DNA of 5,548 nt from SHZI01 sp049290495. GTDB taxonomy: Bacteria > Pseudomonadota > Gammaproteobacteria > Steroidobacterales > GCA-2729495. A model generated the notes under the pieces. The model was not told the DNA's origin. It searched no databases and was given only the letters and a program-made list of their open reading frames with translations. Of the stretch, positions 1 to 4,774 are shown in pieces; within the stretch, counting starts at the first letter, position 1; each line of letters opens with the position of its first letter. The DNA lies in NCBI GenBank assembly GCA_049290495.1, contig JBATNV010000137.1, positions 1-5,548 on the forward strand, written 5' to 3'. Made by a program: the position numbers and the translations under genes.

Positions 1-13
1 ATTCAACGATTAT

Positions 14-42
14 GGGATCGCGGCTGAAGCCGCTCCTACCGG
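14..42 (-). repeat. REP-type extragenic palindrome
   Basis: A GC-rich hairpin (GCGGC at 20-24, TGAA loop, GCCGC at 29-33) is flanked by CTCCTAC at 33-39. Read on the minus strand it is GTAG-GAGCGGC-TTCA-GCCGC. This is the layout of Pseudomonas-type REP elements, which have a GTAG tetranucleotide before an imperfect GC-rich palindrome and are linked in the literature to RAYT transposases. It lies just upstream of the first gene. Only one copy is in the window, so the family assignment rests on recognised form rather than on repetition seen here. Confidence 0.7.
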
Positions 43-56
43 CCACCACCACTAAA

Positions 57-62
57 AAGGAA
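57..62 (+). promoter_or_regulatory. Ribosome binding site of the thiamine-binding protein gene
   Basis: AAGGAA lies seven bases before the ATG at 70, a good Shine-Dalgarno match at normal spacing. It supports the 88-residue reading frame starting at 70. Confidence 0.7.
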
Positions 63-69
63 ACATCAG

Positions 70-336
70 ATGCGTATCACTGTCGAGCTGAGTCTTTACC
101 CGCTGCAGGCTGATTTCATCGGCCCGATTTCCGACTTCATTCGTGAGCTGCGTCTTGAGCCTGGTATCGAGATGGTCACCAACCAGCTGAGCACCCAGCT
201 GCGCGGCGAGTTTTCTGCAGTCATGGGCGCCGTAAACCGGTGCACGCAGGCGGCGATGGAGCGCGTGCATCCCATCGTGCTGGTGGCGAAGTTCGTGAAC
301 GCGGATCTCGATATTCGCAATCCGCCCAGCGTCTGA
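70..336 (+). CDS. YkoF/COG0011-type thiamine-binding protein
   Basis: This 88-residue soluble protein begins MRITVELSLYPLQADFIGPI. It has the pattern of the thiamine-binding (YkoF/MTH1187-like, COG0011) ferredoxin-like fold: a first strand with ELSLYPL, a helix with FIRELR, a central STQLRGEF strand, then a helix and a final VLVAKFVNADL strand. Members bind thiamine or its hydroxymethylpyrimidine part in the cytoplasm. It has no signal peptide or membrane segment. The start is supported by AAGGAA seven bases upstream. The stop lies four bases before the next gene, a PnuC-type transporter, and a kinase follows. This context supports a role in thiamine salvage, perhaps as a carrier or sensor of the imported vitamin. 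The family is recognised from sequence pattern; the exact ligand is inferred. Confidence 0.72.
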   Translation: MRITVELSLYPLQADFIGPISDFIRELRLEPGIEMVTNQLSTQLRGEFSAVMGAVNRCTQAAMERVHPIVLVAKFVNADLDIRNPPSV

Positions 337-340
337 ACAG

Positions 341-967
341 ATGTCGGACGGCGCTGGCCTGGGGCTCGATACCGCTTTTGCCGGCTTCGTCACGGCGACC
401 TCGCCGTGGGAAGTCGCCGCGGTATTCCTCGCGGTCGTCTACCTGGTGCTGGCGATACGCGAGCATCCGGGCTGCTGGCCAGCCGCGATACTGAGTTCGC
501 TGATCTACATTGCCTTGCTCGGCAAGCAGCAGCTCTATATGGAGTCCGCGCTGCAGATGTTCTACGTGGCCATGGCTATCTATGGCTGGTGGGCATGGCG
601 ACCGGCGGCAGCCGGGGAGGGCGGCGCGCTCGTGGTGCACACCTGGCCCTGGCGCAACCATGTGATCGCGCTATTGCTGGTTGCGGTGCTGGCGGCTGCG
701 AGCGGTCGCCTGCTCGTGCTGAACACCAACGCTGCCTTGCCGTACCTCGATTCTTCCATCACCTGGGGTTCACTGCTTGCCACCTGGATGGTGACGCGCA
801 AGGTGCTTGAAAACTGGTTGTACTGGTTCGTGATCGACAGCCTGTCGCTCGGCGCCTTCCTGAACCGCGGCCTCTACCTGACCGCCGCGCTGTTTGCCCT
901 GTATCTCGTCCTGATCATCATCGGCTACCGCGCGTGGCGTCGCTCCATGCACAAGAACGTGCCATGA
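341..967 (+). CDS. pnuC: PnuC-family vitamin transporter, probably thiamine (PnuT-like)
   Basis: This 208-residue, very hydrophobic inner-membrane protein has about seven membrane segments. PnuC-family signatures are visible: ESALQMFYVAMAIYGWWAW near residues 68-86, and VTRKVLENWLYWFVIDSLS near 151-169 followed by a last segment ending GYRAWRR near 195-201. PnuC-type proteins move unphosphorylated vitamins (nicotinamide riboside, riboflavin or thiamine) by facilitated diffusion and depend on an intracellular kinase to trap the substrate. The thiamine-binding gene four bases upstream and the kinase overlapping its 3' end make thiamine the best guess, so it is PnuT-like. Nicotinamide riboside cannot be excluded from sequence alone. 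The ATG at 341 has no clear Shine-Dalgarno site and is probably translated by coupling. The stop TGA (965-967) overlaps the next start as ATGA. Confidence 0.82.
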   Translation: MSDGAGLGLDTAFAGFVTATSPWEVAAVFLAVVYLVLAIREHPGCWPAAILSSLIYIALLGKQQLYMESALQMFYVAMAIYGWWAWRPAAAGEGGALVVHTWPWRNHVIALLLVAVLAAASGRLLVLNTNAALPYLDSSITWGSLLATWMVTRKVLENWLYWFVIDSLSLGAFLNRGLYLTAALFALYLVLIIIGYRAWRRSMHKNVP

Positions 968-1857
968 CTCCCACAGAAGCACTCGCGCAGCTCGCGGCTG
1001 CGTGCGGCGTCGAGAGCGCGACGCATACCAGAGTGATCCACGCCCTGCGACACGGCCCGCTCGCCGACAGCTGGCTGGTGGAGTGGGCGGGGGAGCGTGC
1101 GGTGCTGCGTATCGATCAGCCCGCCGCGGCAGCGATGGGTCTCGACCGGGCGACGGAGTTTGCGCGGCTCGAGGCCGTCGCAGCGGCGGGACTCGGTCCG
1201 GCGCCGATTGCCGCGAACCCAGGAAGCGGTCTTTTGCTCCGCCGCCATATCGAGGGCAACGTCTGGCAGGCGGCAGACCTGCGGCAAACGGCAAACCTGG
1301 AGCGGGTCGCCGGGCTGCTCCGCGAGGTCCATTCTGCGCAAATAGATGCGCCGGCCCTCGATCTGAGCGCGGCAGTGGACCGATATGCAGACTTGGCCGG
1401 AGCGGGGAGTGTGGGGCTGGCGAGCACAACCCGGAGCCTGCTCGCTAGCTGCCGCGACCCCCAGGCGCCGCTGGTCTTTTGCCACAACGACCCGGTTGCC
1501 GACAATTTTGTGGCAGTGCCCGAGCCCGGTCCTGGTTCCAGCTCTAGCTCCAGCCTCGGCCCCAGTTCCGGTCCTGATTCCGGTTCTGACCCCGGCCCTT
1601 GCCCCGCTTCCGCTCAGATGCCCACGCCCCAGCTCTGGCTCATCGACTGGGAATACAGTGGATTCAACGAGTTCTGGTTTGATCTTGCCGTGGTAATTGG
1701 GCACCATCAGCTGTCGATGCCGCTGGCTCAAGAGTTCCTCAAGGCCTACCTGGGACGCCTGCCCTCGGCAGCCGAACAGCAGCGACTGGCCGGGTGGGTC
1801 GCTGTCTATGTCAGCCTGTCCCGGCTATGGTCTGCCGCGCTGATTACACCGGGTTAA
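964..1857 (+). CDS. APH/choline-kinase-fold kinase, probable thiamine kinase
   Basis: I start this 297-residue protein at ATG 964, which gives the ATGA overlap with the transporter stop; an in-frame ATG at 934 lies deeper in the transporter gene. The fold is that of aminoglycoside phosphotransferase/choline kinases. An N-lobe runs to about residue 95, with VLRID at 47-51 holding the likely nucleotide-contacting strand. LRRHIEGNVW at 92-101 and LLREVHS at 118-124 follow. The catalytic loop is HNDPVADN (H174, D176, N181) and the metal-binding motif is DWEY (D228). In the same fold, ThiK phosphorylates thiamine, and the two upstream genes fit that substrate, so the pathway is inferred salvage of thiamine to its phosphate. 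Residues about 186-222, between catalytic loop and DWE, are a Gly/Pro/Ser/Asp-rich insertion encoded by degenerate hexamer repeats. Two tandem TAA stops end the gene. The kinase fold is confident; the substrate is less so. Confidence 0.75.
   Translation: MTPTEALAQLAAACGVESATHTRVIHALRHGPLADSWLVEWAGERAVLRIDQPAAAAMGLDRATEFARLEAVAAAGLGPAPIAANPGSGLLLRRHIEGNVWQAADLRQTANLERVAGLLREVHSAQIDAPALDLSAAVDRYADLAGAGSVGLASTTRSLLASCRDPQAPLVFCHNDPVADNFVAVPEPGPGSSSSSSLGPSSGPDSGSDPGPCPASAQMPTPQLWLIDWEYSGFNEFWFDLAVVIGHHQLSMPLAQEFLKAYLGRLPSAAEQQRLAGWVAVYVSLSRLWSAALITPG
1528..1611 (+). repeat. Degenerate 6-bp tandem repeat inside the kinase gene
   Basis: Fourteen consecutive hexamers roughly fit RRYYCY (for example GGTCCT, GGTTCC, AGCTCT, AGCTCC, GATTCC, GGTTCT, GACCCC). 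In frame they encode dipeptides such as GP, GS, SS, DS and DP (residues 189-216). Each unit adds two codons, so gain or loss would keep the frame. The tract sits in a loop between H174-N-D176 and D228-W-E. No other part of the gene has this composition. Confidence 0.75.
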
Positions 1858-1875
1858 TAAATATTGATGATTATG

Positions 1876-1905
1876 GCAAATCGGGTTTGCAGTCTTGTTG
1901 CAACA
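1876..1905 (+). repeat. Two short inverted repeats, possible operator
   Basis: GCAAA-TCGGG-TTTGC (1876-1890, 5-bp arms) is followed by the perfect 10-bp palindrome TGTTGCAACA (1896-1905). They fall on and just after the candidate -35 box of the next gene, where a regulator could block or assist RNA polymerase. Neither is followed by a T tract, so a terminator for the upstream operon is unlikely. Binding is inference only. Confidence 0.35.
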
Positions 1906-1915
1906 CGCCTAGAGT
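1887..1915 (+). promoter_or_regulatory. Candidate sigma-70-type promoter of the PEP-CTERM-like gene
   Basis: TTGCAG (1887-1892) and TAGAGT (1910-1915) are 17 bases apart. The -10 box matches TATAAT at four of six positions, but the -35 box matches TTGACA at only three of six. Transcription would start near 1922 and leave a leader of about 60 bases. This is the best-looking pair in the 123-base gap but is not strong. Confidence 0.3.
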
Positions 1916-1937
1916 GCATCTCAAGAACTAAATAAGC

Positions 1938-1953
1938 GGCCCAATAATGGGCC
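1938..1953 (+). other. Leader hairpin before the PEP-CTERM-like gene
   Basis: GGCCC (1938-1942) and GGGCC (1949-1953) can pair around an AATAAT loop. The hairpin lies about 27 bases upstream of the start codon and does not include the ribosome binding site AGGGA (1969-1973). There is no T tract, so it is not a classic terminator. It could stabilise the leader or be incidental. Confidence 0.35.
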
Positions 1954-1968
1954 CTGCAGAATACATAT

Positions 1969-1973
1969 AGGGA
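1969..1973 (+). promoter_or_regulatory. Ribosome binding site of the PEP-CTERM-like gene
   Basis: AGGGA lies seven bases before ATG 1981. It is a reasonable Shine-Dalgarno site and agrees with the start that gives a complete signal peptide. Confidence 0.55.
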
Positions 1974-1980
1974 TACGATC

Positions 1981-2640
1981 ATGACCAAGCGATATCTAGC
2001 CGCGACACTTCTTATAGGCGTCCTCAGCGCGAGTTCCAGTCAGGCTGCATCGGTCTCTTTCTTCCTCGATCAATCCAACAGGTTGCCTGATAACGTCAAC
2101 TACCTCCAGGTCACCATCGCCGATGGCGCTGCTGGTGCCATCGATTTCACCGTCAGCGCCCTGCAGCCGCTGCTGGATATTGCCGACGAGGGCTTCGGTA
2201 TCCAGAAGTTCGCCTTCAACGTGGTTGGCGGTACGGCAACCGAGCGTCGTGACGTAACGGCCCTGCCTGACGAATGGCGCGCCCGCAATGGTGGCCGCAT
2301 GGATGGTTTCGGGCGCTACGACATCAAGCTCGACAGCCATGGCAAGAACCATCAGGATCCGCTGACTTTCTCGATCACCGGCGTCGATATGGACACGGTT
2401 CTCAGCTACGTCGATCTGTCCACCGGTCGTGCCAAGCAGGGCTTCTCGTTCTTCTCCGCCCGTGTCGTTGGTTTGAATAACGGCCATTGCGGCTCCGCCA
2501 CAACCAAGGCAGAGAAGAGCTGCGTCGAGAGCGCCTACTTCGGCGGCACCCAGGCAGTACCGGCACCGGCCGCCATCTGGCTGCTCGGCACCGCTGTCGC
2601 TGGATTGACTGCTGTCCGTCGCCGTCGCACCGCCGTCTGA
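1981..2640 (+). CDS. Secreted PEP-CTERM-like (VPxPAA variant) protein, function unknown
   Basis: This 219-residue protein has a Sec signal peptide: K3/R4, a hydrophobic stretch to about 17, and cleavage likely after SSSQA (about residue 22). Its mature body is predicted to be mostly strand, with segments such as NYLQVTIADG, FGIQKFAFNV, MDGFGRYDIKLD and LTFSITGVD. The C-terminus, residues 193-219, reads VPAPAAIWLLGTAVAGL then a short spacer and RRRR. This is the three-part sorting tail (Pro-rich motif, membrane helix, Arg cluster) of PEP-CTERM proteins in the PAP variant seen in gammaproteobacteria. Such tails are removed by exosortases, and the proteins are linked to exopolysaccharide and biofilm matrix. 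No exosortase is in the window. The only two cysteines of the mature part, C170 and C181, bracket a short segment and could form a disulfide. The gene has its own leader and terminator, so it is probably monocistronic. The role of the body domain is not recognised. Confidence 0.8.
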   Translation: MTKRYLAATLLIGVLSASSSQAASVSFFLDQSNRLPDNVNYLQVTIADGAAGAIDFTVSALQPLLDIADEGFGIQKFAFNVVGGTATERRDVTALPDEWRARNGGRMDGFGRYDIKLDSHGKNHQDPLTFSITGVDMDTVLSYVDLSTGRAKQGFSFFSARVVGLNNGHCGSATTKAEKSCVESAYFGGTQAVPAPAAIWLLGTAVAGLTAVRRRRTAV

Positions 2641-2665
2641 TCTCTACAAAAAATCGTCTGCCTAT

Positions 2666-2700
2666 AAAAGGCGCCCTCAACAGGGCGCCTTTTCTTTTTC
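2666..2700 (+). terminator. Strong intrinsic terminator
   Basis: A perfect 12-bp stem (2666-2677 with 2682-2693, core GGCGCCCT/AGGGCGCC) closes a CAAC loop. It is followed by CTTTTTC on the + strand. It lies 26 bases after the stop of the PEP-CTERM-like gene and separates it from the exopolysaccharide genes. The stem is A-rich on its 5' side, so it might also work in reverse, though no converging gene is visible. Confidence 0.92.
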
Positions 2701-2799
2701 CGGTCCGGAATTCCTGTACACACCGTAACGCCCGCGTAGATGCCCGGTGGTAGACTTATCAACCAACTAGAACGGTTTCCTGGATACAGTTCACCTTGA

Positions 2800-2884
2800 G
2801 CCTGCCCGGAGAGGTCGCTTGCCTGTCCCGAGAGATCGCTTAGCCTGCCCTGAGAGATCGCTTGCCTGCCCCGAGGAGTCCCTT
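2800..2884 (+). repeat. Four 21-bp direct tandem repeats
   Basis: Four units start at 2800, 2821, 2843 and 2864, each 21 bases. All begin GCCTG and end in CTT, with a core of CCCNGAGAGATCG. Units 2 and 3 are separated by one extra A (2842). Units 1-3 differ only at unit positions 6, 9 and 15; unit 4 is more diverged (GAGGAGTCC in place of GAGAGATCG). There is no spacer between units other than that A, so it is not a CRISPR array. The period is two turns of B-DNA, which would put each unit on nearly the same helix face, as in iterated regulator sites. The last unit ends about 120 bases before the chain-length determinant start. Confidence 0.88.
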
Positions 2885-2888
2885 GCCA

Positions 2889-2901
2889 CCCGGATGCCGG
2901 G
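2889..2901. repeat. Short GC-rich inverted repeat
   Basis: CCCGG-ATG-CCGGG is a perfect 5-bp-arm inverted repeat directly after the tandem array. It could form a small hairpin or be a half-site pair for a regulator. No T tract follows, so it is not a terminator. Confidence 0.4.
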
Positions 2902-2939
2902 CACGATTTGCGCCGGTGTTCACAGACAACTTAATCATC

Positions 2940-2951
2940 GGCGGCTAGCAT
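2940..2951 (+). promoter_or_regulatory. ops-like (JUMPStart) element, imperfect
   Basis: GGCGGCTAGCAT resembles the RfaH-recruiting ops element (GGCGGTAGCnT) with one extra C after GGCGG. It sits 56 bases before the start of an exopolysaccharide operon, the kind of place where ops sites act. The inserted base falls within the core and also creates the palindrome GCTAGC, so function is uncertain and a chance match is possible. Confidence 0.25.
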
Positions 2952-3007
2952 TTCCCGGCCATCGATGACCCTGCACACAACGACCACAGATAGAGCCGAC
3001 ACCCCAT

Positions 3008-4765
3008 ATGTCCTTTGAGATAGCGCTTCCCGAAGACGACGGCCGCACCTTTGGCGACTATATCGACGCCCTGAAGCGGCGTGGCAAGCCGGCCCTGATC
3101 ATGGCCGCGACCCTGTTCCTGCTCGGTATCGTCGGTATCGTCGTGTGGCCCAACGCCTATACCTCCACCGCCGTGATCCTGATCGAGGATCCGGATATCC
3201 CGCCAGGGCTGGTGCCGACCACGGTCACGACCTTCGCCTCCCGGCAGATCCAGTACATCAATCAGCGGGTCATGACGCGGAGCAATCTGGCCAGCATCAT
3301 CGAGAAGTTCAACCTGTTCCCGGAGGAGCGCAAGTACCTGCCCACGCTGCTGCTCGTTCCCGATGTCGAAAAGCGCATGAGCATCGACATCATCGATGTG
3401 CAGCAGCCCAATGCCAGCGGTCAGCAGGTCGCCAGCACTATCGCCTTCAAGCTCGGCTTTGAGAACAAGTCGCCTGAACTCGCCCGCGCCGTCGCCAATG
3501 AACTCGTATCCCTGTACATGGCTGAGAACGTCCGCTCGCGGACGGAGCAGACGGCACAGACCACCCGCTTCATGGACGATGAGGTCACGCGGCTGGATGG
3601 CGAGGTCCGCGATCTCGAGGCGCAGATTGCCACGGTCAAGCACGATAACGAGGGCAGCCTGCCCGAGTTGATGGCCTTCAACATGCAGGTTGCACAGAAC
3701 CTCAGCAACGAGATCCAGGAGATCGACCGGCAGCTGCAGGCCACCCGTGAAAACAAGATCATGCTGGATGCGGAACTCGCCAAGCTCAATCCGATCGGCA
3801 CCACCGTTCTGCCCGATGGCAAGGCGGTGACTTCACCCGAGGACCAGCTCAAGGCACTGCAGACCCAGCTGGCGATGCTCGAGGGCCGTTACGGCCCCGA
3901 CTATCCCGATGTGGTGCGCACACGCCGCGACCTTGAAGCTGTAAAGAGCCAGCTCGGCACCAATATCGATCTTGGTGATTCAGGGGCGGTGCTGGCCAAT
4001 GCGCGCACGGAGCTCGCCAAAGCGCGTCAGAAATATGCTCCGGACCATCCTGAAGTCAAAAGCCTGGAGCGCCAGGTCGCAGCGCTGGAGGCGAAGCCGG
4101 CTACGTCGCGTAGCGATGCACAGCTCGGTAGCCTGAAAGCCGACAATCCGGTCTACATCCAGATCCGCGCCCAGCGCGAGACCATGGAATCGCAGGAGCG
4201 CTCGTTCGTCACCAAACAGGCTGAACTGCGCGCCCGGCGTGATGACATCGAGAAAAAGGCTCTGCGCAGCAGCGACGTCGAAAAGCAGCTGAGCGCGCTA
4301 ATTCGCCGTCTGAACAGTGCGACCCAGAGTTACCAGGCGACCCGCGAGAAAGCCTTCGTCTCCAAGATGGGTCAGGCCATGGAGACCCAGAGCAAGGGCG
4401 AACGCTTCTCGCTCGTCGAGCCCCCCGATACCCCGCTGCTGCCCTCCAGTCCGAATCGCCCTGTACTGCTGGCCCTGCTGATCGTGCTGGTGCTGGCGGT
4501 TGGCCTCGGCTGGCCACAGGTTGCCGAATCGATGGATGGCTCGATCACCAGTGCGCGTGCGCTTGAACGCGTGCAGGGTGCACCGCCTATCGCCGAGATC
4601 CCCCTCATCGAGACGGCTGAAGATCACAAGCATGTACGCAAGATACGCATCGGTGCATTGCTGATTGCGCCAGCCGTGCTGGCGGTACTGTTATTGCTCG
4701 TGCACTTCCTGATTATTCCGCTGGATGTGCTCTGGTACGTGTTGCTGCGCAAGTTCGGCATTTAA
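3008..4765 (+). CDS. Exopolysaccharide chain-length determinant (Wzz/GumC-type PCP)
   Basis: This 585-residue inner-membrane protein controls polymer length or export of an exopolysaccharide, working with a tyrosine kinase. The Wzz-type N-terminus (FGDYIDALKRRGKPAL) leads to membrane segment 1 at about 28-47. A large periplasmic part rich in coiled coil follows (about 175-260, 275-315, 328-362 and 380-445). A GNVR-like region ends in the Pro-rich motif VEPPDTPLLPSSPNRP (470-485), then comes membrane segment 2 at about 485-503. A cytosolic stretch and a third hydrophobic segment (about 547-570) end in LWYVLLRKFGI. The motif YxPDxPxV occurs twice, at 295-302 and 343-350. The kinase domain is not fused but encoded next door, nine bases later. 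ATG 3008 is the first in-frame start after a stop at 2966; its Shine-Dalgarno site is poor. The resemblance is to GumC and PEP-CTERM-locus chain-length proteins; which polymer it serves cannot be told. Confidence 0.88.
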   Translation: MSFEIALPEDDGRTFGDYIDALKRRGKPALIMAATLFLLGIVGIVVWPNAYTSTAVILIEDPDIPPGLVPTTVTTFASRQIQYINQRVMTRSNLASIIEKFNLFPEERKYLPTLLLVPDVEKRMSIDIIDVQQPNASGQQVASTIAFKLGFENKSPELARAVANELVSLYMAENVRSRTEQTAQTTRFMDDEVTRLDGEVRDLEAQIATVKHDNEGSLPELMAFNMQVAQNLSNEIQEIDRQLQATRENKIMLDAELAKLNPIGTTVLPDGKAVTSPEDQLKALQTQLAMLEGRYGPDYPDVVRTRRDLEAVKSQLGTNIDLGDSGAVLANARTELAKARQKYAPDHPEVKSLERQVAALEAKPATSRSDAQLGSLKADNPVYIQIRAQRETMESQERSFVTKQAELRARRDDIEKKALRSSDVEKQLSALIRRLNSATQSYQATREKAFVSKMGQAMETQSKGERFSLVEPPDTPLLPSSPNRPVLLALLIVLVLAVGLGWPQVAESMDGSITSARALERVQGAPPIAEIPLIETAEDHKHVRKIRIGALLIAPAVLAVLLLLVHFLIIPLDVLWYVLLRKFGI

Positions 4766-4767
4766 GG
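4764..4767 (+). promoter_or_regulatory. Ribosome binding site of the tyrosine kinase gene
   Basis: AAGG overlaps the TAA stop of the chain-length gene and lies seven bases before ATG 4775. This indicates tight translational coupling of the two genes in one operon. Confidence 0.6.
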
Positions 4768-4774
4768 TCAGGTC

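Larger units (their letters stand above)
2694..3007. other. Structured intergenic region upstream of the exopolysaccharide genes
   Basis: No supportable gene was found in this stretch of about 310 bases. It holds a 21-bp repeat array, an inverted repeat and an ops-like site, each listed separately. An in-frame stop at 2966-2968 limits upstream extension of the next gene. I found no convincing -35/-10 pair; TTGCGC (2908-2913) with TTAATC (2931-2936), 17 bases apart, is the best but weak. From 2701 to 2799 I see nothing specific. Confidence 0.6.

Noticed and set aside
1..69. TPP riboswitch upstream of the thiamine genes
   Set aside because: The 69 bases hold a REP hairpin and a ribosome binding site but not the conserved thi-box segments; one could lie outside the window.
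925..1731. Long minus-strand open frame of 268 codons opposite the kinase gene, with Gly/Thr/Ala-rich repeats
   Set aside because: Its repeats are the complement of the hexamer tract in the kinase, whose catalytic motifs are intact on the + strand.
1874..1891. Possible sigma-54 promoter (TGGCA...TTGCA) before the PEP-CTERM-like gene
   Set aside because: Sigma-54 sites need GG and GC separated by 10 bases; here the gap is 12, so the strict spacing rule is broken.
1858..1905. Terminator after the thiamine operon
   Set aside because: The inverted repeats here have short arms and no T tract, so no intrinsic terminator can be supported.
2800..2884. CRISPR array
   Set aside because: The repeats are directly abutting 21-mers with no spacers, and no cas gene is nearby.
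2899..2911. Possible sigma-54 promoter (GGCACGATTTGC) upstream of the chain-length gene
   Set aside because: The GG-to-GC gap is 8 bases instead of 10, so it does not fit despite the good GGCACG half.
2945..3643. Long minus-strand open frame of 232 codons opposite the chain-length gene
   Set aside because: It lies antisense to a clearly recognisable protein in GC-rich DNA and shows no family motifs; it is a shadow frame.
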